Below, piece after piece: positions 44,898 through 55,969 of a stretch of 64,000 nt of DNA. Under the pieces are notes generated by a model. It worked only from the letters and a program-made list of their open reading frames with translations. It was not told the origin of the DNA and ran no database searches. Location: contig JADJBS010000020.1 of NCBI GenBank assembly GCA_016703665.1, positions 744,001 through 808,000 of the forward strand, written 5' to 3'. The stretch comes from Candidatus Defluviibacillus avedoerensis (GTDB lineage: Bacteria; Pseudomonadota; Gammaproteobacteria; Burkholderiales; Burkholderiaceae_C). Every line of letters begins with the position of its first letter. Position 1 is the stretch's first letter. Both the position numbers and the translations under genes were made by a program.

Positions 44898-45463
44898 ATG
44901 AAATTCAAGATGTCGGAGAATTCGCTGTTTGCGGTACTGCTGCGTGCGCCCTGGTGGATCAGCTTTGTGGTCATGCTCGTATTTGCGCTGGCTGCCAGTG
45001 CTTTGCTACCAAGGGAATACGTGCCCTTCGGCGTCATGGGCGCCTTCCCTTCCTGGTGATTGGGTGCATTGCCGCCTGGCGGCAGTGGCACGCCCCAGCA
45101 CGGTCGCACTTGAGCAGATGCTGGCAAGCATTGCGCAATATGCCGTGGCGCGACTTTGCCGACACCGTCGAAAAAGCCTGCCAAGCCAAGGGCTACACCA
45201 TGGTGCGGCTGAACGGTCAAGCCGCAGACTTCAGGCTTGAGAAGGCAGGAAAAACCACACTGCTGAGCGCCAAACGATGGAAAGCCGCCAATCAAGGGGT
45301 CGATGCCTTACGGGATTTGGTGGCTGCCATGCAGTCGCAAGACATCAGCTCGGCCATGTTCATCAGCTTGGGACCTTTGTCGCAAGCCGCGCAGCAACTG
45401 GCCAAAACCGAGGGCGTTGCCCTGCTGTCGGGCGCTGCACTGGCGCAGTGGTTGCTCACCTGA
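44898..45463 (+). pseudogene. Membrane-anchored Mrr-like restriction endonuclease-fold protein (frameshifted as read)
   Basis: The first frame (MKFKMSENSLFAVLLRAPWWISF plus a transmembrane helix) ends at a stop near 45058, and the protein continues in another frame as FLVIGCIAAWRQW. The break near 45050 needs one added base in a TTCCCTT stretch. The soluble domain has DFADTVEKACQAKGYTMVRLNGQAADFRLEKAGKTTLLSAKRWKA, with the D...xAK core of the Mrr_cat fold, where the usual Q/ExK glutamine is serine. Total length would be about 188 residues. It is the first gene of the damaged stretch. Confidence 0.7.
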
Positions 45464-45569
45464 AGTGCCCAGCTGGCGGCGCCTCATCTCGGCCCAGCCT
45501 GTATCAGAGCAAGACGAAGCTGCAACGATACCGATGATTGAGAAATGGAACGGGATTCCTCGTTTGCTG

Positions 45570-48091
45570 TCAAGCTTTGAGCCGAGCCTCGAACTCGGCC
45601 ACGGGTACCGGTCGCCCGAGCAGGTAGCCCTGAAAATGCTCGCAGCCGCAGGACTTCAACATGGTTTTTGATCTGCGGTCTCCACCCCCTCGGCAATGGT
45701 GCTCAACTGAAGGCTTTGCGCCATGGCCACGATGGTGCGGACAATGGCCTGGTCGCTGCTGTCGGTGGCGATATCACGCACAAAGGATTGATCGATCTTG
45801 ATCTGGTCAAGTGGCAAGCGCTTGAGGTATTGCAGTGATGAATACCCCGTGCCAAAGTCGTCAATCGAAGCTCACTCCCAGCCCTTTGATCTGACGCATG
45901 GTGCTGATGGCTTTCTCCACGTCGTCCAGCAGCATGCTCTCGGTGATCTCCAGCTTCAACAAATGCGGCTCAATACCCGTGGCGAAAAGCTGCTCCTCGA
46001 TCTGCCTGACCAGCAGCCCTGCCTTGAACTGATGCGCACTGACGTTGACGCCCAGCACAAGATGGCGGGTGGCATCGTCCTCAGACCAACGCTTGATCTG
46101 CCTGCACGCTTCCTGCAACACCCACTCACCAATAGGCAGGATCAAGCGGGTTTCCTCCGCCTGCGTGATAAAGGCCGCCGGGCTTAGCAGTCCCTTTGTC
46201 GGGTGATTCCATCGGATGAGTGCTTCCGCCCCACGGCCCTTCCCTCAGAATCGGTCTGCACTTGGTAAAAAGGACAAATTGCTCATCCCGAATCGCCTGG
46301 CGCAAGTCAAGCTCAAGGGCAGAACGTTCCTCAATGGCTTTTTGCATCGCGGGGTCAAAAAGCGCACCTCATCGCGTCCGTCTGCCTTGGCCTGATACAT
46401 GGCCGTGTCGGCATACTTCAGCAGTTCGTCCACCGAGTGCTCTGCGCTGAACAGGCTGATGCCCATGCTGCAGGTGCTGCTACAGGGCAAGCCTTTGAGC
46501 GTGTAGGGCCGACGCAATGACTGCTGAAGCTTGTCAGCGACCGCGCTGGCCTGTGAGGCAGCCAGCTCCAGGTTGTCCGGCAACCTGTCGAGCATCACCG
46601 CAAACTCATCCCCGCTCAGCCGCCCCACCAGGTCAAACTGACGGGTGGCGCCCTGGATTCGCCTGGCAATATCCACCAAGAGCAAGTCACCCAGATCGTG
46701 TCCATTGACATCGTTGACGGTCTTGAAGTTGTCTACATCAATGAACAGCAGCGCAGCGTTTGCCACCATCGCGCTCCTGCCTGGCTTTGGCGTGCTGCAA
46801 CCGGTCCATAATCTGGCGCCGGTTAGGCAAACCGGTCAATGGATCAAAAAAGGCCAGTTGGTAGATGTCAGCCTCGCTCTTCTTTCGCGCACTGATGTCA
46901 CTGAAGGTGGCCACGTAGTGGCTCACGACGTTCACGTCATCCTCTGGGCAGACGCTGCGGTGATCGTCAGCCATTCTGGATATACCTCGCCGCTTTTGCG
47001 GCGGTTCCACACCTCGCCCTTGCCACCTGCCGCTTTCTCGAATGGTTCTCCACATCGCAGCATAAAAATCCGGGCCATGCCGGCCAGACTGCAGCAGGCG
47101 TGGGTTGTGGCCAATTACTTCAGCCCGCGAGTAGCCTGTGACGGTCGTGAACGCACTATTGACGTCCAGAATCGTGCCATCAAGGTCGGTGATCGTGATG
47201 CCCTCAGACGCATTGGCAAACACGCTGGCTGACAACTTGAGTCGCTGGGACTGGGCACGCAACTGAAGCAACACCCTCACCACCAGGATGATCAATGCCA
47301 GCGAAACCACCAGCAAGAACGTGCGAAAAGCCGTCGCACGTGACTGCTGGCGCGTCAAACAGCTGACCATAGGCACGCTGCAATCCACCAAACTCATTGC
47401 GGCTCTTGATCTGGCTGACCAGCGTGGGCATCTCTTTCTCGTAGACATCAATTTGCCGGACATGGCCCAGGATGTTGAGCAGCTTTCTTTGCACTGCACC
47501 GCTTCGCTTGGCGATTTCTTTTTGCAAAATGGCGATCTTGCCTTCCACCACGTCAGTGTCAGTGGCCAAGCCTTGCACCCTGTTGAGCAGCACCAGTTCA
47601 ACCAGTTCATCCAGCGTCTCGTGAACGACCGATCCGGGCGGCAAATCTTTCAAAGGTCATCCCTCGCGCGGCGCAGGTAAATCAGCGAATTCTTGAGAAC
47701 TGCATTGCGCGACTTGAATGCCTCCAGCGCATCCATCTTGGTCTTCAATGCACGGTCCAGACTTTCCAGTTCTATGCGAAAGGCCTCGTCCTTGCGCAGT
47801 TCACTTGCCAGGTCACCGCGCTGCAGTGCCTGGGTGGTGCGCGCAGCTCACTGGAGATGGCAGAGACCTCGTCATAGCTGTTGGACAGGCTGAAGTTCAA
47901 CTGCAAGACCGCCTCACCGAGCCGCGCATCATTGCTTTGAAGACTGTTGAACTGCTGTACCAGAGCGTTATGCCGGGCCAGATCCAGCGGACGAGTGACG
48001 AAGAACAGGGCCACCAGAAGACCGGATACCAGCACGCCCACCACCACGCTGAAGCGTTGAGTTTGCGCTGGTCGAGCTTGTGGCTGTTCAC
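45570..48091 (-). pseudogene. Periplasmic-sensor PAS-GGDEF-EAL protein (multiple frameshifts as read)
   Basis: Fragments in several minus-strand frames line up as one gene of about 840 residues. They show an N-terminal helix (VVVGVLVSGLLVALFF), a large helical periplasmic domain, and a second helix. PAS (ITITDLDGTILDVNSAFTTVTGYSRAE), GGDEF (RLSGDEFAVML) and EAL segments follow. The EAL part has NVSAHQF, LEITESMLL, KIDQSFVRDIA and a C-terminal GYLLGRPVP before the stop at 45570. It would make or degrade cyclic di-GMP in answer to a periplasmic signal. The GTG at 48091 overlaps the stop of the peroxidase gene as GTGA. Single-base indels break it many times. Confidence 0.85.
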
Positions 48092-49168
48092 TGGAGCACC
48101 CGACCCTGGTATTCCCCGGTCAAGGTCTTCAAAATGCCACCAGTTGCGCCACCTCGCCCGGACTGGTCTCCCGGCCCAACTGATAGCGCGCCATGATGCC
48201 TGACGGTTTCCTCCAGCGTCGGCGCTGTGCCGTCGTGCAGGTAGGGCCCGGTCAACGCCACATTGCGCAGGCCAGGTACTTTGAAGAAATGGCGGTCTGA
48301 TTCACGTTGGGTGATGTTGTAGCGCCCAAGGTCCCCTGGCTTGACTGTCTTTCATCGGAAAAATACGTCTCAAAAACACCCAGCTTTTGGTACATGTTGC
48401 CCCAAGGTTAACGCCCTGGTGGCAACTGATGCATCCAATTTCCTTAAAAGTTGAAGCCCCGCCCGCTCCTGGTCATTGAGTGCGCTGGCGTCTCCGCGCA
48501 GATAGCCGTCAAACCGCGAGTTGGGATGATGAACGAACGCTCAAACGTTGCGATTGCATCCTTGACGCTTTGCCGGGTCACGCCACCTGGAGTAGAGTGC
48601 CTTGAACTGAAGTCGGTAAACGGCGTCAGAGTTCAGAAAAATCCAGGTACGGTCCCAACTCGGCCATCTCCGCCGGATGCCAGCAAAGGGCCGTCTATTT
48701 GGTCTTCCAGCGTTTCGGCCCGACCGTCCCAAAATTGCCGGAAATTAAAGCCACTGTTAAAAACTGTGGGGGCATTGGCGCTGCCTTGCGCACCCCAACG
48801 CCGCGCGAGACAGGCCGACGATCCACGCCGCCCATGTCAAAGCGGTGGCAATGGGCACTGGAGATGGTGGCGTCTCTGGACAGGCGGACTTCGTTGAACA
48901 GCTGATTACCCAGTGCGACCTTGCTGGCGTTCAGTGGCAGGCTCTGCGGCAAGGCGACAAAAGGGCTCACCGAGTTGAGCACCAGGTAAAAAAGGGTGGA
49001 CTGTCATTGGGCGCAGACATACGGCCCTGTTCAAAGGCAAACCAGAGCAGGACCGCGCCGAGCACCGTCGCAAAGGCTGTCACATAAAAAGAAGCGCCGC
49101 TGGTCTTCGAAGATTTCCACTCCCTGCTGCCATTGTCGCGTTCCAAGTCAAGACCCCTTTGTCGTCAT
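48088..49168 (-). pseudogene. Diheme cytochrome c peroxidase/MauG-family protein (multiple frameshifts as read)
   Basis: The frame starts at ATG 49168 (MTTKGLDLERDNG) with one transmembrane helix (VTAFATVLGAVLLWFAF). It continues in shifted frames with LFNEVRLSRDATISxAHCH as first heme site, FNFRQFWDGRA, and IGCISCHQGVNLG as second site. It ends in FKVPGLRNVALTGPYLHDG. The first CxxCH reads SSAHCH as given, probably because of a base change or indel. The family reduces peroxide in the periplasm. It is the upstream partner of the GGDEF/EAL gene. Confidence 0.85.
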
Positions 49169-49221
49169 GGGGTATTACCCAGCCCATGAACTGGCGTGAC
49201 CCACCACCAGGATAATCCCCT

Positions 49222-51269
49222 ATGTATGTAATGTTTAAGAAAGCGGCAAGTTCTTAGCTGGCCGCATCCTGTCTGAAGCCGAGTCTTCAGCCCAAGTGGA
49301 GCTTGACGGCGGGAAACGGGTCAAGGTGAAAGGGGCCAGCCTGCTGCTCAGAAGTTTGAAAACCCGCACCCGTTGAATTTCTGGCACAAGCGCAGGGGAT
49401 AGCCCAGGGCATTGAGCTGGACTTAGCCTGGGAGTTCGCCCCGAGGACGAATTTGGCTTCGGTGATCTGGCGCGTGAGTATTTCAGTGACAAAGCCAGCT
49501 TGCTTTGCAGGCCGGTGCCTTGTTGCGCCTGTACGACGCACCGCACTACTTCCGCCGGGCGGGCAAAGGGTCGCTTTAAAAGGCGGCCCCGAGATATTGC
49601 AGCAAGCCCTGGCGGCCATTGAGAAGAAAAAGCTGATCACCCAGCAAAATGCAGACTGGGCCGAGCTGGGCCAAGGCGTGGCGTTGAGCCAATCCGCGAA
49701 CAGCTTTACAAACTGCTGTTCAAGCCCGACAAGAACGCGCCCGAGTACAAAGCCGTGGTGGATGCATCCCGCGCCACGCAGACTGCACCACTCACGCTGC
49801 TGCAAAAGGCCGGGGGCGATTGAGTCGTCTTACCCAGTTCCACTGGAAGCGCTTTCGTTTGACCGCTTTCCCAAGGGCACGGGCTTCCCCAAGCTGGATG
49901 CCCGCTTATCAGGACGAGCTGCCGCTGGCCGAAGTACAGGCGTATTCAATTGACGACAGCCAGACGACTGAGATTGACGACGCCTTGTCTGTGACGGGCC
50001 TGGGCGCCGGCACTGTCACCCTGGGGGGGGGCGCATTGCTGCGCCCGGCTTGGCGATTCAGCCCGGCAGCCCGATTGACCAAGTGGGCAGACACCGTCTG
50101 TCCACCGTCTGCATGCCGGGCTACAAGATCACCATGCTGCCAGACGAAGTGGTGCAAAAGCTACGCTCAGCGAAGGCCGCGCCCGCCCAGCCGTGTCGCT
50201 GTACGTAACCCTGGACGAAGCCACACTCGCCATCCAGTCCAGTCTGACCAAGCTGGAGCGCGTGCCACTGCCGCCAACCTGCGCCATGACCAGCTGGACT
50301 GCTATCACCCGGGCGTAGGCTGGAAGGCCCTGCTTTGAGCACCAAAACACCACTTTGGCATAGCCATTGGACGTGACACGCTATCATTTTTATATCGCCT
50401 GGCCAAAGACTTGAAGGCCAAACGCGAGGTGGTGCGCGGCAAGCCCGAGAACTTCAACCGCCCGGATTACAACTTCGCATCCCAGGCCTGGACGGTGCCG
50501 AGCCCACGGGCAACGAAAGGTGGAAATTTCGGTGCGCCAGCGTGGCTCGCCCTGGATTTGATCGTGGCCGAGGGCCATGATCCTGGCCAACAGCACCTGG
50601 GGCCAGTGGCTGGCCGAGCACGGCGTGCCCGGCATTTACCGCAGCCAGGCCAGCATGGCACCAGGTGTGAAAGTGCGCATGGGCACGAAGGCGCTGCCAC
50701 ACGCGGGCATTGGCGTACCGGCATGCCTGGAGCACCTCCCCGCTGCGCCGCTATGCCGATCTGGTTACCAGTGGCAGATCATTGCCGTGGCGCGCCACGG
50801 CAAGACGGCCACATTGGCAGCCGTTCAAGCCCAAAGACGCCGAGCTGTTCTCGATCATTCCGGGCTTCGACGCGGCATGACAGCGCCTACAACAGCTACC
50901 AGCAAGGCATGGAGCGCTTCTGGACGCTCAAATACATCCAGCAGAACCACATCACCGAGCTGACCGGTGGCCTGTTCCGTGAAGGCCTGATCCGTGCGGA
51001 AGGGTTGCCGCTGGTGCCCGTGATGGGCGCGGGACGCCACGCGGCGCGCGCCTGCGTGTCAAGCTGGGACAGATTGACGAGATCACGCTGGACGTGGCGG
51101 GCACAGTGCTGGAGCGCCTGGACACCGAGCCCGATGTGAGCGACATTGAATTTGGCGCAGACGACGACGACAGCGCGGTTGGCCCATTTCCATTGCCGTG
51201 GATGTCGCCGACGCCGACCCCGTCGTGCAGGAAACCGCAAGGGTCGTGATGGAGGCCTGTCCGTTCTGA
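49222..51269 (+). pseudogene. RNB-domain exoribonuclease (RNase II/R family; multiple frameshifts as read)
   Basis: Starting at ATG 49222, the protein can be followed through at least ten frame changes. Readable parts include LAGRILSEAESSAQVELDGGKRVKVKGASLLL, the RNB core SIDDSQTTEIDDALSV with catalytic aspartates, and SMAPGVKVRMGTKALPHAGIGVPAYAW. The end is an S1-like part with ITLDVAGTVLERLD. Total length of about 680 residues is right for the betaproteobacterial RNB enzyme. The first shift is near 49237, where one base restores MYVMFEESGKF. It degrades RNA from the 3' end. Confidence 0.85.
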
Positions 51270-52172
51270 GCAAACTCCGTGGGGTAAAGCACCCTCCATT
51301 GGGCGCTCGGGGTTTCTGTGGGGATTCACGCCGCCTTGCTCACCTTCCGGTTTGTGGACCCGGAGACTGCTTTAACCGGGTCATGCAGGACACCCGCTGG
51401 AGGTGATCCTGGTCAATGCCAAGAACCAGGAAAAGCCCACCCAAAGCCCAGGCCGTCGCCCAGACCATTTGGCAGGCGGTGGCGACGCAGACAAAGGCCG
51501 CGCCACCTCACCCCTGCCGCCATCGATGCAGATGTCCAACGGCGACTCGCTGGAAGACTCCCAGCGCAAGGTCGAGGCACTGCAAATGCGCAATCCATGC
51601 CGCTTGCGCAACTGCGAAAAGAGCTGGCCACCTTGCCAACGCCTGACCCCAAGCAGGCCAGCGAATCCTCACAAACAGCACGCGAAGAAAAGCGCCGCCA
51701 GTTAATGCGTACCCTGGCCGGGATTGAAAAGCGTGTCAACGAAGAAAACTCGCGCCCCAAGAAGCGCTACATCAGCCCTTCGACGCGCGAAGAGGTTTAC
51801 GCGCTATATTGACTCGATGCGTCGCCGCATTGAAGACAGCGGCACCAACAACTTTCGGAGCTGGGAGGGTCAAGCTCTACGGCGAGCTGACCATGACGCT
51901 GACCATCAACCATGACGGTCGGGTGCTTGAGACAGAAGTCATTGAAACCTCAGGCAACCGCACACTGGACTAAACGCGCCCAGGTCATCGCGCGCCAGGC
52001 AGGCCCGTTTGAGCCGTTCAATCCGTCGATGCGCCAAAAGGCCGACCAACTGGTGCTGGTGGCGCGCTTCAGGTTCACGCGTGAGGAAACACTGGAAACC
52101 AAACTCGCGTCCCCAAGATGGAAACACCTGCATGGGCTCGCTCGCTCTTCACGCTCAATAGACAACACATGA
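51270..52172 (+). pseudogene. TonB-like energy transducer (multiple frameshifts as read)
   Basis: Shifted frames give an N-terminal membrane segment (GIHAALLTFRFVDPETF), a long Gln/Lys-rich linker with REEKRRQLMRTLAGIEKRVNEENSRPKKRYIS, and a C-terminal domain. That domain reads MTLTINHDGRVLETEVIETSGNRTLD, AGPFEPFNPSMRQKADQLVLVARFRF, the TonB_C pattern. The start is unresolved; the frame ending at 52172 overlaps the aroE ATG as ATGA. Its place between the RNB enzyme and aroE is a conserved order in Comamonadaceae. Confidence 0.75.
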
Positions 52173-53003
52173 CAAACACAATGGACAAATACTGCCTGTT
52201 TGGCAACCCGGTGGAGCACAGCAAATCTCCCGCATCCACATGCGCTTTGCCGAGCTGACCGGTCAGCGCCTGGTCTACGACCAGGTCTGCGCGCCGGTGG
52301 ATGGCTTTGCCAACGCTGTGGCCGACTTTCGCGCTGCGGGAAGACGCGGCTACAACATCACCGTGCCCTTCAAGCTTCAAGTGGCTGCATTGGCGACCGT
52401 GGTCACCCAGCGCGCCCGACTCGCCGGTGCGTGCAATGTACTGAAGTTTGACGGCGACACCGTGCTCGCCGACAACAGCGACGCCAGGGTCTGGTGCGCG
52501 ATATCACCCTGAACGCGGGCTTTGATATCAGGGCCGATGTGTGCTGCTGATCGGCGGTGGCGGCGCGGCAGCGGCGTGCCTGGACCCCTGGTGGCGTGCA
52601 ACCCGCGCCGCGTTCTGGTGGCCAACCGTACCCTGTCAAAGGCAGAGCACATTGTCAGATTCATGCCTGACTTTCGGCACAGCATCAGGTTGCCGTCACG
52701 GCCTCTGTGACCTGAACTCCATCGCTGACTAGCTTTGACCTGGTGATCAACTCCACCTCAGCCAGCCTGACCGGCGGCGGTGTTCCCGTGCCAGCCAGCG
52801 TCCTGAGCCCTGGTTCCCTGGCGGTGGACTTGATGTATGGCCCTGCATCGCAAGGCTTCATGCAATGGGCCCAAGACAACGGCGCCCGCGCCATTGACGG
52901 CCTGGGTATGCTGGTGGAACAGGCGCCGAGGCCTTCTATGTGTGGCGTGGCGTGATGCCGTTACGCCAGTGTCGTCATGGCCGAACTGAGCCGCGCTCGA
53001 CGG
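52169..53003 (+). pseudogene. aroE: Shikimate dehydrogenase (multiple frameshifts as read)
   Basis: From ATG 52169 the reading gives MDKYCLFGNPVEHSKSP, YNITVPFK with the catalytic lysine, GACNVLKFDGDTVLADNSDG, the NADP loop LLIGGGGAAA and VANRTLSKA. It ends in GASQGFMQWAQDNGARAIDGLGMLVEQAAEAFYVWRG once frames are joined (as read, PASQGF). Length of about 275 residues is normal. The enzyme reduces 3-dehydroshikimate in aromatic amino-acid synthesis. The stop codon is lost in a shift near 53000, so the end is approximate. Confidence 0.87.
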
Positions 53004-53009
53004 GTCGTA

Positions 53010-53756
53010 CCCCCGAGGGGCGTCGGCCCGGCGGCGGTCTGGAGCTGCATGTGCGAAGGCAATCGCGCGTTGGCTGATGCTGGTGGCGCGTTGCTGGCGC
53101 TGCGCAGCTGTTCTTTGTCGGCCGCATTGCCGCGATGGCCTGGGTCAATCCTGAATCCACCACATTCGAGCGGTCTGAAGCCTGGCGACTGCTCGGCACC
53201 AAAGGCCGCGTTCCCTGGCGCCAGCAGTGCCGTACAGCGATATTTCCCCATGCACTCAAGCGTGCTGTGATCACGTCCGAAGATGACGCGTTCGTCAACC
53301 ACAGCGGCGTCGAGTGGGACGCCATTGAAGCCGCCTGGAAGAAAAACGCCAAGGCCGAGGCCGCAGCCCAGCTCAAGCCTGGCAGAAAGCCACCCAAGAT
53401 AGTGGGCGGCTCCACCATTACCCAGCAACTGGCCAGAACCTACTGCTATCAGGCGAACGCACCCTGCTACGCAAGGCCAGGAGTTTGTGCTGACCAGGCG
53501 CTGGAACTGCTGCTGACCAAACGCCGCATTCTGGAAATTTACCTGAACCATGTGGAATGGGGCGAAGGCATCTTTGGTGCAGAAGCCGCAGCGCGTCATT
53601 ATTTTGGTAAGAGCGCCGCAGGCTGGGTGCCTCGAAGCCGCCCGACTGGCCGTGATGCTGCCTCGGCCCAAGTTCTTTGAAGCTGCCTAATTCGTCCTAT
53701 GTGGCAGGACGGGCCGTGACAATCGTGGCGAGGATGCAGAACGCGGAACTGCTTGA
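53010..53756 (+). pseudogene. mtgA: Monofunctional peptidoglycan transglycosylase (frameshifts as read)
   Basis: Frames joined from about 53010 give a transmembrane start (KAIARWLMLVA...LFFVGRIAAMAWVN). The GT51 motifs follow: RAVITSEDDAFVNHSGVEWDAIEAAW, GGSTITQQLA, KRRILEIYLNHVEWGEGIFGAEAAARHYFGK and RLAVMLPRPKFF. The protein polymerises glycan strands at the membrane. The stop is most likely the TGA at 53754-53756 after one missing base. The start codon is not resolved. Confidence 0.87.
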
Positions 53757-54128
53757 GTTCCCTGACGTGATTCGGACGTCACAAAATCACGTGGCGGTTG
53801 AGCTCGCACTTAGGAACAGGCAACTCGAGAAACGCACCAAAAAAAGTCCCAGTGGTGCCGCGTTGCTTTGCCTCGCATTGAATGTCGTCGCCGAGCCTCT
53901 ACAGTTACGGTGAGACCGCCAGCCACTGCACCAACACCAGAACTGCACGGGTGCAATGAGGCACCCTATAGTTCGCCTGTACTCAACGCCAATAGCCCTA
54001 CACACTGGTGGAGGTTTTTCAGAATCAAATGGAGCATGTGAACAAAATCTAAAATTGTTACAAAATGCGCATTAACTCCAAAAACAGCAGTAGGCTTGTG
54101 GTTCAAGCCCTGCTGTTTTAAGCACACC
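53757..54128. other. Non-coding interval between mtgA and the HD-GYP regulator gene
   Basis: I see no gene in these 372 bases. It is more AT-rich near 54010-54080 and ends in a strong hairpin (see the entry at 54081). Promoters for the following signalling genes are probably here, but no clear -35/-10 pair stands out. Confidence 0.5.
54081..54119. terminator. Strong hairpin just upstream of the HD-GYP regulator start
   Basis: AAAACAGCAG pairs with CTGCTGTTTT, and inside it GGCTTG pairs with CAAGCC around a five-base loop. Two unpaired bases separate the stems. It ends in TTTT on both strands, like a bidirectional terminator. It ends only 9 bases before the next start codon, so it could also act as an attenuator or as leader-RNA structure. 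Confidence 0.65.
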
Positions 54129-55283
54129 ATGACTTCGGCCAGCCCAGACGGCACTCTCTTTGCAGCCAACGATTCTGCTTGTCGATGACACCAAGGAGAA
54201 CCTGACAGTCATTGGTCAGATTCTTCGCGCAAGTTACCGCATCCGCGTTGCCAACTCCGGGCACCGGGCCTGCAGGCGGTACAGACCACCCCGCGACCTG
54301 ATCTGATTTTGCTTGACGTGATGATGCCCGACATGGACGGTTATGCCGTTCTCCAGGCATTGCGTGCCCAGCCTCATCTGCGCGACATTCCGGTGATTTT
54401 CGTCACCGCACTCAGTGCCGAAGACGATGAAGAACGCGGTTTGTCGCTGGGTGCGGTGGACTATGTCACCAAGCCCATCAAACCTGCATTGCTGCTGGCG
54501 CGGGTTCACGCCCAGATTGAACTCAAGCAGGCACGCGACCTTTTATCCAACCAGAATGCGTTTCTGGATGCGGAGGTCCGTCGCCGCATGGCAGAGAACG
54601 AACTGATCAGGACCTGAGCCTGTTTGCGCTGGCCACCCTGGCAGAAAAGCGGGACAACGAGACGGGTAACCACCTGCACCGCACGCAGGCTTCATCACCG
54701 TTTTGATGGATTTCTCAGAACTACGCCCCGGTTTGAGCGTGAGTTGGCCGACCCGGATGTCCGCTCACGATAAAGGCGGCCCCTTTGCACGATATCGGCA
54801 AGGTGGGTATCCCCGACGCGATCTTGCTCAAGCCAGGTAAATTAACGGCTGAAGAGTTTGAGGTTATGAAAACGCACGCCATCATTGGTGCAGATGCGAT
54901 CGACGAGTCCATTCGACGCCAAGTCCATGCCCGGTGCTGCGAACGCGGCCATACAGCCCCAGGAAGCGACGCTTTCGCTGGATTTTCTGGAAACAGCGCA
55001 GCAAATTGCGGGCGGACACCATGAAAAATGGGATGGAACAGGCTACCCCAAAGGCCTCAAAGGTGAGGAGATTCCGCTGCCGGCGCGCTTGATGGCGATT
55101 GCCGATGTGTTTGACGCCTTGATCTCCAGGCGCCATTACAAGGATGCTTTCCCGATCGAGCGGACCGTGCAAATCATCTCCGACGGACGGGGGACGCATT
55201 TCGATCCTGACATCGTGGATGCGTTTCTGGCCCACATACCTGATTTCACCGCCATCGCAGGCCGATATGTGGATGCGGATTGA
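54129..55283 (+). pseudogene. Response regulator with HD-GYP phosphodiesterase domain (frameshifts as read)
   Basis: Joined frames give a receiver domain (TILLVDDTKENLTVIGQILRASY; LILLDVMMPDMDGY with the phospho-acceptor aspartate; VTKPIKP) and an HD-GYP domain. The latter has ETGNHLHRTQ, APLHDIGKVGIPDAILLKPGKLT and HHEKWDGTGYPKGLKG. Total length is about 385 residues. RpfG-type proteins of this kind degrade cyclic di-GMP when phosphorylated. The ATG at 54129 fits after one T is removed near 54160; no ribosome site is seen. Confidence 0.87.
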
Positions 55284-55305
55284 GACCCTTCACCGGACCA
55301 GCGCC

Positions 55306-55951
55306 ATGACACGACATTCCATTTTTATGATTCCCTTGTTTCTTCTGGTGGGTGGCGCAGCGTTTGCTCAAACCGTGGCTGCAGAGCCTCTTTTCAAGAA
55401 AAATGGCTGATCGTGAGTTGTTAAAAAGCATTCAGCGCGGCGGGTTTGTGCTTTACATGCGGCATGGAACAACCGACAACAGCCGCGCCGACCGCATTCC
55501 CAAGGTTGACCTGAATGATTGCTCCACCCAGCGGGTGCTGAACGAGGAGGGCCGCAGCGTGGCGGTTTCTGTAGGCAAGGCGTTTCAGTTGGCCCGCATC
55601 CCGGTCGGCGAGATTCACTACAGTCCGCTTTGCCGAACGACAGAGACGGTGAAGCTCGCGTTTCCTGACTTTGCTGGCCCTGCCAAAGTTGACAATGACC
55701 TGATGTACACGGCCAACCTCACCAGTGAGTGAAAGAAGCCCGTGATTGCCGCCACACGCCGCTTGGTGTCGACAGCCGTACCGCCGGGAACCAATCGCCT
55801 GATCGTTGCACACGCGCCGAACATGGCAGACCTGATGGGTTACTTCGTGAAGCCTGAAGGCACCGTGGTAGTGATCCGCCCCAAGGGGGTCGACAAGTTT
55901 GAATACTTGGCCAGCATTCCGCCGACCTTGTGGCAACAGCTGCTTAAATAA
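55306..55951 (+). pseudogene. Secreted histidine-phosphatase-superfamily protein (two frameshifts as read)
   Basis: A signal peptide (MTRHSIFMIPLFLLVGGAAFAQ) is followed by ADRELLKSIQRGGFVLYMRHGTTDNS with the RHG catalytic histidine, YSPLCRTTETVKLAF, and after a second shift LIVAHAPNMADLMGYF with the second histidine. Frame changes are near 55403 and 55730. Total length is about 215 residues. The signal peptide places it outside the cytoplasm, which argues against a SixA-like role on the kinase encoded next door. Confidence 0.85.
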
Positions 55952-55969
55952 GCACGCGGGGAGCGATTC

